DNA of 64,000 bases from contig WSUB01000038.1 of the NCBI GenBank assembly GCA_019633425.1, positions 186,001 through 250,000 on the forward strand, given 5' to 3'. The notes below the pieces were generated by a model. The model saw nothing but the letters and a program-made list of their open reading frames with translations, ran no database searches and was not told where the DNA came from. The stretch is from Tulasnella sp. 424 (lineage: Eukaryota; Basidiomycota; Agaricomycetes; Cantharellales; Tulasnellaceae). Below, piece by piece: positions 44,936-56,916 of the stretch (the stretch's first letter is position 1; every line of letters begins with the position of its first letter). The translations under genes were made by a program, and so were the position numbers.

Positions 44936-46539
44936 ATGCCGATAAGCGAAGATCCGCTCGTACCACGCTTCCAAATCTACCTTGACGTCTCATTCCCTCA
45001 TCTCTTCATATCCCAAACGAAGTGGGCGAAGGCGTTTGAGTTCTCCCCTAAAAGGCAGGTTTTGACCTTCTTCCTGTCACCCAAGATTCCGACTTGCCTA
45101 CCCCTTCCGGCCAGCTTGTCACTTCTCAGCGATAACAGGGCTTGCCAATCCGATGACTGAGAGCCTTCCGAGACTCCAGTTTGCGGCAATCCTAAATGCC
45201 GCATGTACTCAGACGGGGTTAGTACCCCCACACCTGATTAAACATTTCAACTTGACGGACGGGCCTTCCGGAATCAGTTTAGCGCTGCTGGTCGGGCAGA
45301 AGGATAAGGACAAGTGAGGGAGAACTGGGCGGATGATCGAGCCGCATGCGATCTCACTTGGTCATGTCTCCGGCAGAACTTTACTGGAAAATGCACACTT
45401 CCTTCTGACTCTTTGAGTTTCTCGACCCTCGCTGTGGTAGTGAGGGATACGGCTATTCTTGAACGCTGAGCGAGCCAAGTCCCAGGTTTTACATTCTATG
45501 CGCAAGCTCTTCTAATCACTAAGGAGCTCTTCTACAGAATTGGACTCCACAGCATGGTAGGAGAGATTAATACAACGTTGCCTGCAAGCTTTGGGTCAGC
45601 GCGGAAGCGATCTACTCGTCGGATATTGCCGTACGGTGGAGCGCGTTAGCCTATCGGCGGGCTGTGCTATGAAAGTACTTCGGCGCTGACAGGACAGAGA
45701 ATTTACAAGGTAGCTTTGGTAGGTCGAACCTTCCTGTCACCGCTGCTTCCCAGGGCGGAGATTTGTGCGCGGAGGAGGGGAGCCAATTACCCTGGACTGA
45801 TATCTTCAGTTAACTCAGGAATCAGCCAGGAAGCAAATTCAACTCGAGTTCCTCACGTCTGGGCAGGCACGTGACCCCATGTCAGAGCAAAATCCATCAC
45901 CGAGCATTTGAGTTACCAATCTTGAGATGACCATTGCTTCGTTGAGTCAGTTTCGAAATAGAAAAAGAGAGTACTGTTTCCTGAAGCGACCTTGGGGCAT
46001 ACTTCACAGCGAACAAGTGGCTAGCACGAGCATCGGCGGTGAACTCCTTCATGTAAATTGTTCAAATGTTGATATCCCGCAAAGCATCATGTACGGGGAA
46101 GTGGGGTATGGTGGCCGATGGGTCGACGGAAAGGCCGCGAACGCACGGCCAAGCGGCGCTCAGGGAAATCCCATTAGCCGAAGATCAGGAAGGAAAAAAA
46201 GAGTTGCTGCCTTGCTCACGCGATTATAACCTCTGAGCCACCTGTTGGGGTTTGTCGGGTAACTTTCCACTGGGGGTTCGAAATAGAAGTCCGAAACGAA
46301 CAACGAGGCAAAGGACGTCCGCGCTCACCGTGGCGCGGGCGGTTACGGAATTAACAGAGATGTTGTATGATAGTTGCTGGGAATAAGACTTTATCTGAAG
46401 GGCACACGTACTGTATGTATTGAAATAGATGGTAAAATCGCTTTGAAAAGTCTCTGAAGTCGGTTCATGCCGTGCGAGGAGCAAGAACGAACAAACATGT
46501 TCACACAGCCCCACGACCGAACACCGAAAGTTTCTATCT
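44936..46539. other. Spacer upstream of F, no firm gene
   Basis: Positions 45950-46150 match 23740-23950 upstream of C, and 46200-46540 resembles the distal spacer of the other units (TTTGAAAAGTCTCTGAAG, then CACGACCGAACACCG). Between 44940 and 45950 nothing was recognised on either strand. Confidence 0.4.
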
Positions 46540-47002
46540 CGTCGAGGCCCTCCTTTGCACGTACCACGACCCTGACCGCCACTTAGACAAGAAGTACTTC
46601 TAATACTCTAAGAGAGAGAAAGTCTCCGAGGTTTTGGCGCTGAGCGCGACTACTGATGAGGGCAACGAACAACCTCTCAAACGACTTGCGCAGCAAATCC
46701 CTCACCGAATTCATTCCTTCGAATGGGAAATCCATGATCGAGCAAACTGAAAAGGTGTAAGAGAGATATTTTGGACTCACGCATTCTTTGTATGGACAAG
46801 TCTGAAGGTGAGGCCTCTGGACACCTCCGATTGTGCGCTCAATATATAAAAAAGCTGATGTTGGAGCTACCGCTGGTCCTCAGAGCTCATTCGACCTTCC
46901 AAAACACCCCGCCTCTCATCCTCAGTTAGTCCGATTTGCTCCCTTGCCACTCCAAATTTCCCGCCCCGTCTGCATCTTGACCTCAACCAAACTTCATACC
47001 GA
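46540..47002 (+). promoter_or_regulatory. Upstream block of gene F with TATA box
   Basis: The conserved order is kept (GAGGCCCTCCTTTGCACGTA near 46543, AGTCTCCGAGGTTTTGGCGC near 46620, GAAGGTGAGGCCTCTGGACA near 46804). A clear TATA box, AATATATAAAAAAG, lies at 46841-46854, about 150 bp before the ATG. This is the best TATA element in the family and supports reading the equivalent AT-rich words in A-D as core promoters. Confidence 0.55.
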
Positions 47003-50000
47003 ATGGCGGACCGTTGCTCGACGGCGCCCGAGCTCGCGGAAGACGCCGACCAAAAGCTAACGAAAGCTGTAAGGGTATTCTACGACCTGAGAGACCGGTT
47101 GCTAATATAGGATTTTTAAGCGAACTACTCTTAGCGGAATGTCCCATCGAATCCATCCTGCCAGAATCAAGGTCACAGGAACAGAACCGGGAAGAGAGGG
47201 TGACTATGGCGTCGTTATCATTGCAACACTCGGTCCCCCCGGAGCATCGAAGAAATGGGACTCTGAAACAAAATTGGCTATGAAGAGGCTTGACGGGAAG
47301 CGGGATGATCCGAAAGAGTCGGCAAAGTTTTTCAAGGTATCGTCGACTGCGTCGATTGTTCTCATCGTTCTAACCGTTCTTTCTTAGCCTTTCGTCAACG
47401 AGCTCATTACCAGGACATCCCTTTCTCTCTCTAACATTGTAATGCTTGTCGGATTTGTTGGAGACACGCAGAAAGGAAACCTTTGGATGATATTGTCTTG
47501 GGAAGGGAACGGCAATGTTCGAGAGTTTTTGCAGTCCGCCGAGTGGGATATCGCAAAGCGTATATCTCTGGTGGGTGCAGTCTGCAATGCAAGGAAATAT
47601 TCTAGTCGCTGAGGTTTTCGTATCTATAGATTCAAGATACAGCAAAGGGACTGGAGTACTTGCATAGCCAACAACCTCCCATCTGTCACGGTAACCTCAA
47701 AGCCGTGAGTTCCCCGAGTCCCTTTCTCAGAGACTTCAACCTGATCTTTTCATTGTCGTTTAGTTCAACATCCTTGTGAACTCTTCATACCGTGCGGTTA
47801 TCACCCACTTCGGGTTAGCTCGTAATCAGCGAAGCCTGGCGCCGGAGGAAAAGCAAAATGAGTCGGCTGGAGCTCAGGCTCGTGAGGACGCAGCTGCCGG
47901 GCCGATCTCCCCAAAAGTTCAGTTCAACGCTTTCACCATGGAGCTCACCTTAACCGGGCCAAAGTTCTCCCCGCAATGGATAGCTCCAGAGGTGTTGAAT
48001 CACGGGATCCTAGATTTACCCGGTGACATGTGGGGTTTGGGGTGGGTTTCTTGGGAGGTGAGCCTAGCACGGTTCAGTTTCGGGCCATCGTCCAATAACT
48101 TACAACTACTGCTCCACGTTAGATTGTAACTGGGAAGATACCTTTTGACGGACCCAATCCCGAGTCCACCACCGTAGTACACGTCATAAATGGAAAATTG
48201 CCCGCGATTCAGAAGGAGATCAATCTCTCCCTCGTTCCCAAGCTGTGCGGTGTGATGTCGGACTGTTGGGTCTTGGATCCAGCCAAGAGGGTTCATGTTG
48301 TAGCTTTCCAGCGGAAAGTCGACAACATGGTGAGTTATTTGATAGAGAGTGAATTCAACGATTCTGAAATGGCCCTCTTTCAGCCTTCCGAGACTCCGTC
48401 GGGCTGCACCTCCAGTGGTCAGAAATTACGGTCGGCAAGCCCACTGCTCGAGCCCGGGAGGACATCCGACCCCCAGGACGATCGCGCAACGGCCGAGTCC
48501 CACTTCAGGTCAACCCCAGATGTTGCGACCAGTAATTTGGCGAAGGCGAATGCCTTGGATTTCCATGGGAACGCCCTCCGCGCTCAGTCGAAGAATTTGG
48601 AGGCGGAGAAAGCTTTCGCGGAGGCGTACGAGATCCACTCCCGGATCGGCAACGACCTGGGCGCCGCAAACGCGTTACTCGGCCTGGGCAATATCTACGA
48701 CGCTCAGTCAAGAAATTCGGAGGCGGAGAAGGCTTTCGCCGACGCGCATGCGATCCACTCTCGCATTGGCAATGACACGGGTGCGGCCAACGCGTTACAG
48801 GGTCTGGGCAATATAAACCGCGCTCAGTCGAGGAATGCGGAGGCGGAGAAAGCTTTCACCGAAGCGCGCGAGATTCAGTCTCGCATCGGCAATGACGTCG
48901 GTGCTGCAAACGCGTTGCAAGGTCTAGGCAATGCTTATCGCGCTCAGTCGAGGTATCGGGAGGCAGAGACGGCTTTCGCGGAAGCGCACGATATCCACTC
49001 TCGTATCAGCAACGACATGGGCGCCGCAAACGCGTTGCAAGGTCTAGGGAATGTTTATCGCGTTCAGTCGAAGTCTCGGAAGGCGGAGAAGGCTTTCAAG
49101 GAAGCACATCAGATCCACTCTCGCATCAACAATGACCTCGGGGCTGCCAACGCGTTGGTCGGTCTGGGCAATACCTATCGCGCTCATTCAAGGAGTGAGG
49201 AGGCGGAGAAGGCCTTCACGGAAGCACACGAAATCCACTCTCGCATCGGCAGTGACAGGGGCACCGCAAACGCGTTAGTCGGTTTGGGGCAAATCTATCG
49301 GGCTCAGTCGAGGAATCAGGAGGCGGAGAAGGCATTCACCGAAGCATATAAGATTCATTCTCGAATCGGCAATAACCTCGGTGCTGCAAACGCGTTGCTC
49401 GGCCTGGGCAAGACTCATCGAGCTCAGCGGAGGTATCAGGAGGCAGAGAAAGCCTTCACGGAAGCGCATAGGATCCAATCTCGCACCGGCAATGGCATGG
49501 GTGTCGCAAACGCGTTGGACGGCCTGGGACAAATTTATCGCGCTCAGTCGAAGAATCGGGATGCGGAGAAGGTTTTCAGAGAAGCACACAAGATCCATTC
49601 TCGCATCGGCAGTGACAGGGGCACCGCAAACGCGTCAGTCGGCTTGGGGTATACCTATCGTGCCCAGTCGAAGACTAGTGAGGCAGAAAAGGCTTTCATC
49701 GACGCCCACATCATCTACTCTCGCATTGAGGACGACCTCGGCACCGGCACCACCTTGCACAGCCTGGCAATGCTCTATAGCGACCAGTGCAGATACGACC
49801 ATGCGGAAGCGTCCTACTGCCTAGAAGCCGCTTCTTATGGTCGTGCCAACGACCGTGAAAGCAGAGCCCGAACACTCCTAGCCCTCGGAAAGGACCGTCA
49901 TACCCAGCGCCTATACCCCGCCGCCGAGGAGGCTGCCAACGAAGCTCTCGCCATGTTTATCAGCACTGGCAATAAAGTAGGTCAAGCGACTGCTTCGTTG

Positions 50001-50459
50001 CTTCTATCACAAATATTCAGGTCCCAGTCAAGATACGACGACGAGAAAAAGGCACTGATTCAAGCTGAAGCCACACTTGCCCAAATCGACGATACTGCCG
50101 CACGTGCTGCGACATTGGACCGGCTTGGGTCTGTTCACCTAGCCCAGGGCATGCATGACGAAGCGGAGGACTGCTTTAGCTTTGCCAAAGCTATATTCTC
50201 AAGCATGGAAAATGTTCGCGGTGAAGCCACCGAGCTGCTCCGTCTTGCAAAGCTGTACATCCTCCAAGGTCGACATAGCGACGCGGAGAAGTGCTTCACC
50301 GAGGCGCGGGCTGGATACGCTAGGATTGGCGACGAGGAGGGCGTGGCAACGGTGTTGGATGGATTGAGGGAGCTATACGCTCTGCAACGCAGGTCTGTCG
50401 ATGTGAAGACTGTTTGTGCGGAAGCTCGCGAATTGTGGGCGCGAATGGCCGGCCGATGA
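47003..50459 (+). CDS. Pseudokinase-TPR protein F (17 TPRs)
   Basis: Exons 47003-47068, 47121-47336, 47388-47570, 47630-47704, 47764-48057, 48123-48329 and 48384-50459 give about 1038 residues with no stop. The fold is recognisable, but both catalytic aspartates are gone: HGD is HGN (Asn177) and DFG is HFG (His195). The glycine loop is also altered (G-R-E-G-D-Y-G) and VAVKK is LAMKR, keeping Lys77. It should not be able to transfer phosphate. Seventeen TPRs follow: one rather decayed N-terminal unit, ten consensus and six C-terminal. A one-base deletion near 50450 makes an early TGA and removes the last 25-30 residues present in A, B and D. An open frame of this length suggests it is still made, as a decoy or scaffold, or died very recently. 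Confidence 0.8.
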
Positions 50460-50554
50460 GTGTTATCGGAAACGCTTGCATTTATTGGAGCAACCAATGG
50501 GATTGATGTTAGTGGGCCCTCTCTAGCCCTTACTGTCCACTGCTTTGGGATGGG

Positions 50555-50619
50555 GTGAGTATTCATGGGTCCGTACGCTAAAGCGCCCCTTCAGATTGTT
50601 AATGACTCTCGTTTTCCAG
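50555..50619 (+). other. Predicted intron in the 3' UTR of F
   Basis: Donor GTGAGTATTCATGGG and acceptor CGTTTTCCAG are equivalent to those after A and B. Because the stop codon of F moved upstream, the donor is now 95 bases beyond it. Confidence 0.45.
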
Positions 50620-52200
50620 GCGATTTCCTGGTTTCTTCATACGTTTTGTTGACATATACCCGGTTTTTCCTCTTCAACAATGTCTTCTTTGATTATGCTT
50701 CGTCTCGCTCATTAGGTTGCGAACACCTCTGCTCGTATATTGCCGCTTATGTTACGTAGATCCCATCGTTTCGCATATGTCGCTGTAACTGCATCCTCTT
50801 AACTTCACCCCAAAACGGGACTTCTTCCTTCCAAACTTTTCTAGGGGTAGCCGCGCAACATCCAGCAAACTCAAATTGGAGTTGTTGCCGAACCAAGATT
50901 CTTACCGGTAAACTGTCCTCGATTTGTTGAGGGTTTTGGTGGAAGTGACGTCATCGTTCCGGGCTCTTGTCACGCTGACCAGCTTGGCTCTCGACGACCA
51001 TTCGAATTCCTTTCTATCGTTTTGCACTTTCATAGTTCCAATAACACCCGCTGGTCCTCATTGGTGTGTATACCCTACGTATTCCCCTTCCGCCAGCTAA
51101 ATCTACCTGACACGCACCTTCCCCGTCCGCCACCACCGCCGACGAAACTTAACCTCCATAATCTTCGACCCTTATGCCACGAACAAAGAGGCTTTGTAGG
51201 TAGCATGGAGCTAAAGTGGGAAGGCCCCGCCCCGGAATCTTCAACGCGTCGTTTTCCGGTTCGCAATTCAATTCCAGTCCAGTCTGCAATACCGACGCGA
51301 CTTCATGCACGCCGCCTCCTTCAACTTTCCTCTGTCGCCATTTTCACCTCATAATGACCAGAAGCTGAGTCGCGCTCCGGCCCTCCGCATCTCTCTCCTA
51401 TGAAGAACAACCACGACGTTTCTGCAATATGGGATCTTCACCAACTACCCCAGACGTGGAACGGCTTACCATTACTTATCCCTCCGTTGAACCCGCTCTT
51501 CAGGTGTACCGCCGACAGCCACCGGTTCACATGTTGCACCAGCTCTGCGGAGACACGCCACCGTGGTTCTGCGTGCTAAATGTTCATGAATGGTAGTGGC
51601 GAGGCTGCAGTTGGAATTGGAATAGCGCCGAGGATCGAAGAATCGTCGAAGCCTTTCCAGACGCGTCCTCCTCATCACTTCTGCGGGGATCGGGGCGTGC
51701 CTTGCACCCACAAGACACCGCGTGGGCACCCTCTTGTTAAGCACCGCGGTAGACTCTTGAAGAGACAAGGAGCAACACTGTGAGGTGAGGTTCGCTCTGC
51801 GACATCTGGGACCCCACCTTGAGGTTTGAATCCTTCGATTATTCAGGGCGGAGTGGGGACAAAATGAACCCCGGGACCCGAAGGACCGGTGATAGCTTCG
51901 GAATCGGGCTCGTCGATTCCATTTGAACGTTTGCGTTGTACCTTGGGAATTGACGCTGATGTGTCTTTTCGAAATATCATACTTATCTTGTGGAACGACA
52001 CGGGTCTGTAATTGTAATTTGCACTAACACTCATGGCAACCCAACTGATCAGACAAAAGTTCCACAACAAAACTAGCTTGCGCCGCGATTCACCGAAGGA
52101 TAGTCCTGCCATGTCTGCTTAGCTTGCTTGGGCGTTGGACGGCAAAGCTGTGCATGTTTGCGTTGCGTCACGACTTGTCCATTCCGTTGCACTGCGTGAG
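50620..52200. other. Spacer between F and G
   Basis: The 3' UTR of F resembles that of B up to about 50760. From 50800 on no paralogous block was recognised, so the duplicated spacer type ends here. A minus-strand frame at 51843-52112 is treated separately. Nothing else is supported. Confidence 0.4.
51843..52112 (-). CDS. Possible small secreted or membrane protein
   Basis: An 89-codon frame starting with ATG has a hydrophobic stretch near residues 13-31 (LVLLWNFCLISWVAMSVSA), which would fit a signal peptide or single membrane helix, followed by a basic, Ser/Pro-containing tail. A donor-like AAGGTAC lies inside, so the protein could be spliced. It has no recognised family, lies in an otherwise empty spacer and could be chance. 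Confidence 0.2.
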   Translation of the reverse strand: MAGLSFGESRRKLVLLWNFCLISWVAMSVSANYNYRPVSFHKISMIFRKDTSASIPKVQRKRSNGIDEPDSEAITGPSGPGVHFVPTPP

Positions 52201-52202
52201 CT

Positions 52203-52571
52203 GATATAAAGTCGATTCTATATAAAGCTAGCGACTCTCTCAGAGCCAAACCGCTGGGTCCGGGGGGCTGAGAGAAAGTGGTTAACCGTGTAGGCAGAAT
52301 CAGATCGAAGTTCCCTTAGACAGCGAACACAGGATCAAAGGAAGGTCTGGGAAGATGTGATGGGAGCTTGCGTTATCGCACATTGCCTTTATTCGATTAC
52401 AAACCCTGACTTCCTGCCTTTAAAGTCCGCCACGGTTGACCTTCGGTGCTCTCCCCCCATTTCACAACGCGCTGTTGTCACTCCCTCCGGACCACACAAG
52501 CCATTTACTCCCCGACCATAACAAGCCATCTAATACCTCCTCGCCATTAACCTAACTCTACCGATTCTGAC
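52203..52571 (+). promoter_or_regulatory. Upstream region of G with TATA box
   Basis: Two TATA-like words, GATATAAAG at 52203-52211 and TATATAAAG at 52219-52227, lie 345-370 bp before the ATG. A CT-rich leader (52430-52560) precedes the start codon. The block conserved upstream of A-F is not recognisable here. Confidence 0.4.
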
Positions 52572-55500
52572 ATGGCGGACGAAACAGTGCCTGAGCTCAC
52601 GGGGGCGCAGGAGCAAAAACGGGCTGTAAGCAGATGCCGTCGCAGCTCCTGATATTGGCCGCTGAGGCGGTTTCCTAAAGCGAGATATCCTCAACGAAAT
52701 GGCTGGTCACCGAATTGATCCAAGTAGAATCAAAACTAATAATACCAAACCATGTGCAAAGGGTGGTCAAGGCGTCGTTATAGTCGCCACCCTTCTACCA
52801 GCTGGAGGAGCGGCAACACCAGAGTCCGAGAAAATGGTGGCAGTCAAGAAACTCGAATGGAAGTCCGAAGACGCGGAGAAGTCGATGAAATTTCTCAAGG
52901 TACTCTTTGCGCTCCATAGCTCATCTTTGCTATTCTGACCGCTGTTCAACAGGGTTTTGTCAACGAGCTGAGCCTCATGGCAAGGCTTTCTCACCCCAAC
53001 ATCATCACCCTCCTCGGTTTTGTGGAGGATATGCAGAAGAGAGACGCATGGATTGTTTTGCCTTGGGAAGGGAATGGGAATGTTCGGGAGTTTTTGCAGT
53101 CGGGAAAGTGGGATGTTCCTGAGCGTGTCTCCTTGGTAAGTGCAAAGCGGGTCTACGTTCATTGGGGGTCCTGAACGAGCGATTACCCTAGATTCAAGAT
53201 GTATTAGATGGCGTGGAGTACTTGCACACTAGGGAACCTCCGATTTGCCATGGCGATCTTAAGTCGGTGCGTCGTGGAGGCGTTGTGTGACTCGCCCGCA
53301 CTAATCGACTCGCCTTTTAGCTCAATATTTTAGTCAACTCGCTCTACCACGCGGTTATTACGGATTTTGGTTCAGCTCGAATTAAACGAAGCGCACATGC
53401 GGCGAAACCGGACAGTGCGTCGGACCAACTTTCCCAGCAAGCGGACAGCATTCCTCAAGAACTGAAAATCAAATTCAACCCGACCACATTGGAGCTCACC
53501 TTAACCGGACCTGGATTCTCTCTGCGATGGACAGCTCCTGAAGTGCTGAATAACGGGGTGCAAGATTTACCCAGCGATATGTGGGCTGTGGGCTGGATCT
53601 GTTGGGAGGTGAGTGCTCTGCCGAACGGACGGTGCTCGAGGTCTCTTGGCTCACGCCCGTGGTCGCGCGTTAGATCATGACGGGAAAAATTCCATTTGAA
53701 GACCTCAAACTCGAGACCGCCATTATCGTGCACGTTATCCAAGGGAGATTACCAGCGATTCGAGAGGATGCCGAATTGTCCCATGTTCTCCAGCTCTGCA
53801 GTCTAATGTCAGACTGTTGGATCTCAAAGCCGGAAGGAAGGATTGATGCCTCCACTTTTCAGCAAAAAGTTCGCTTTATTGTGAGTGCTTTGATGCAGGT
53901 CGACCTTGTCGAGCCTAAAACGAACCATACATACACAGCCATCTGCTAGTCCTTCCGCCGACGCTTCTGAAGGCTCAAAAGTACGGTCAGCCGCATTACT
54001 ACGGGAGCTTGGAGAGATGTATCGCCTTCGGAGCGACCTGAAAATGGCCGAGTCTCACTATCGGTCAGCCATCGAGGTTGCGACTAGGACAAAAAACCAC
54101 GAGGTCGAGGCGGATGCGATCTATGGCCTGGGGAAAATTTACCACGCTCAGTCAAAAAATCAAGAGGCCGAGAAGGCTTTCAGCGAAGCGCACGAGATTC
54201 ACTCTCGCATAGGGAATGACCTGGGCGTAGCCCGTGCCTTGTGGGGTCTAGGAAGCGTCTACCGCACTCAATCAAGAAACTCTGACGCGGAGAAGGCTTT
54301 TGAAGAAGCCTACGAGATCCATTCTCGCCTCGGCGATGACATGGGTACGGCGGAAGTGTTGGAGGGCCTGGGAAATATCTATGTCGCCCGTTCGAAGTAC
54401 GGTGAAGCCGAGAAGGCTTTCAAGGAAGCCCGTGAGGTCTTTTCTCGCAGTGGAAACGACATAGACGTAGCGAATGCACTGGACGGTCTAGGAAGGGTCC
54501 ATCGTGCTCGATCAAATTACCCCGAGGCAGAGAAGGCCTTTATGGACGCCCGCGATATCCATATTCGGCTCGGCAATGACGGAGGCGCGGCGAACGCGTT
54601 GGACGGTCTCGGGGAGACTTACCACGCCCAATCAAAGAACCGCGAAGCCGAAAAGGCTTTGAAAGAAGTTCGCGAAATCCACTCTCGACTTGGCCACAAA
54701 TTGGGTGTTGCGAATGCGCTGGATACCCTGGGACATATTTATCGTGCCCAGTCGAAAAATCTCGAGGCCGAACAGGCATTCAACGAAGCGCACGAGATCC
54801 ACTCTCGCCTTGGGAACGGCCTAGGCGCGGCAAATGCGCTCAATGGCTTAGGTCATGTCTATATCGCTCGCTCGATGTTTCCTGAAGCGGAAAAGGCTTT
54901 GAAAGAAGCCTACGAGATCCATTCTCGCGTCGGTAGCGATGTAGGTGCAGCCCACGCGTTGCAGGGTCTCGGGGACATCTATCGCGTTCATTCAAAGTAT
55001 CCCGAGGCTGAGAAGGCATTCAAAGATGCCCAAAAGATCTATTCCCGCATTGGCAGTAACCTCGGCGTGGCGAATGCGTTGGACAGTCTCGGAGAGATAT
55101 ACTGTGATCAATTTAATTACCCGGAGGCCGAGCAGGCTCTCAAGGAAGCACATAACATGTATTCTCATCTTGGCGACGACTTGGGTGCGGCGAATACGCT
55201 GGTCGTCTTAGGAGAGATCTTCCGCGCTCGTTCAGAGTACCCCGAGGCTGAGAGGGCTTTCAAGGACGCGCATAGGATTTACTCTCGGGTGGGAAACGAC
55301 CTGGGTGTTGGGAATGCGCTGGATTGTCTGGGACAGGTATATCAGACTCAGTCGAACTATACCGAGGCGGAGAAGGTTCTCAAAGAAGCCCACGACATTC
55401 ATTCCCGGCTTGGCGATAACCTGGGTGTTGGCAATGGATGCCGTGGTCTCGGAACACTTTACCACGCTCAACGCCGAGACGAGGAGGCGGAGCTATGGTT

Positions 55501-55738
55501 CAGTAAAGCGCTCGGTGCCTACACTTGCGCTGACGATGATGAGAGCAGAGCAATCACATTGCTCTTGCTGAGCGAGGTCTTGCGCGGTCAAGGCCGGACC
55601 CTCGAGACAATGGATTCCCTCAAGGAAGCCTCCGCCATTTTTACTAGCATCGGTCACGATGAAGGCCAGGCGGCTGCTTCCTTACTTTTGTCGGCTACCG
55701 TTGATTCTCAATCAGAACCAGTAGTATCATCTTCTTGA
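52572..55738 (+). CDS. Kinase-TPR protein G (about 14 TPRs)
   Basis: Exons 52572-52625, 52681-52899, 52953-53135, 53192-53266, 53321-53608, 53674-53880 and 53939-55738 give about 941 residues. The kinase is intact: VAVKK (Lys74), HGD (Asp174), DFG (Asp192) and APE. Intron 6 (58 nt) is required because the kinase and TPR frames differ. About 14 TPRs follow, clearly diverged from one another. The protein stops after ASLLLSATVDSQSEPVVSSS, so the last three to four C-terminal TPRs and the A-K-A-A-C-V-E-A-R-E tail of the other copies are missing. It lies outside the region of duplicated spacers, so it split from A-F earlier. Confidence 0.85.
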
Positions 55739-56916
55739 ACCTTTCATAAAATAAACCATGTTCCTTGTCCTGGAGGGTAGATAGAAAGATATACGTGTGT
55801 TCTCTTGCTTTTTACTACGAAACGTCGCGACAAAGCTTCACATGTAAAGGAGGCTGGGGCTTGAGTAGAGGAAGCGTCGGATTATCGTTCAACTGCAACG
55901 CGAGGATCCAAACAGGGTCCACCGAACGTCGCGAATGTAGGATGCACCCACCTCTCGATCATTTGCACGGACAGAGTTTTCCACATCGATGTCAGTTGTT
56001 GTACTATCTTTGTGCTTTAATCCCATTTGGTCTTTACAGGCTCGGTAATCCCTCGATCATACAAGGATGACGGGGGCTGCAAAGTTTGTTTGTTTGGTCG
56101 CCTCATTCCAACATCTCAATCTCGACTATCATGTTTCCGCCGGAAAACCTTACCCCACGGACTATTTAACCCCAGCCCATTCAGTACTCGTGAATGACTT
56201 TAGGACTCAGGACCCGATGGAAGGGTTGGAGTGCCTTCAATCGCGAGGCGTCCCTGGTCCCACGGCGGCCTTAACCGCTCCTCAGCCTTCCACAGCTGTG
56301 CCATTGGCACAAGGCAAACTTGCCTTTGAGGACTATTAGTGGTTCCTCGAGGGTGTGAATTGTTGCTTATAAGCTTCTTAATACCGATCTGGGTCAAATG
56401 GCTCGCAACTTCTTTTTAGGGTTTCTACGACTGCAATGAACCACTCAAGGTCAGGAAATCACATTTCCACCACTGCTTCCAAAACATCGATAGCTCTTGA
56501 CGAATTCACAACAACTTGATTCCACTGGAATCGTCGAATCAAAATTACCGCACATCATTCCATCCACCGTCCTGTTCTACTGAGTCTGAGGGGGATGTGC
56601 CACCGATCGGGCAATAAAGTTCAATGATGGGAGGTCCAGGCACCGCCTTCACCGCTGTGTATATCCCTCAGGAAGCTGTGAGCCCTCCGAAAAATCTCTT
56701 TTGCGTACGATGGAAAGTGTGGGCTTTAGAGAACACCGCGTCGTGCACACTGCAGCACAGTTCAAAAACCCCCCGGATTCCTACTCTCAGCTTGCCATTG
56801 TAACACAAATCCACTTCCCCTGTACATCCTATTCCCGGGTTTGTCCTCGACCTTCCATTGCCAACTACAGGTTCCCCACCACAAGATTCAAGGTTTTCGC
56901 CTTAATATCATTCGAG
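55739..56916. other. Spacer between G and H, no gene seen
   Basis: No conserved frame or paralogous block found. Short openings at 55765-56070 and 56067-56339 have no recognisable composition or splice partners. Confidence 0.4.

Noticed and set aside
53881..53938. Frameshift between the kinase and TPR parts of gene G
   Set aside because: A normal GT-AG phase-0 intron at the conserved intron 6 position joins the two frames precisely.
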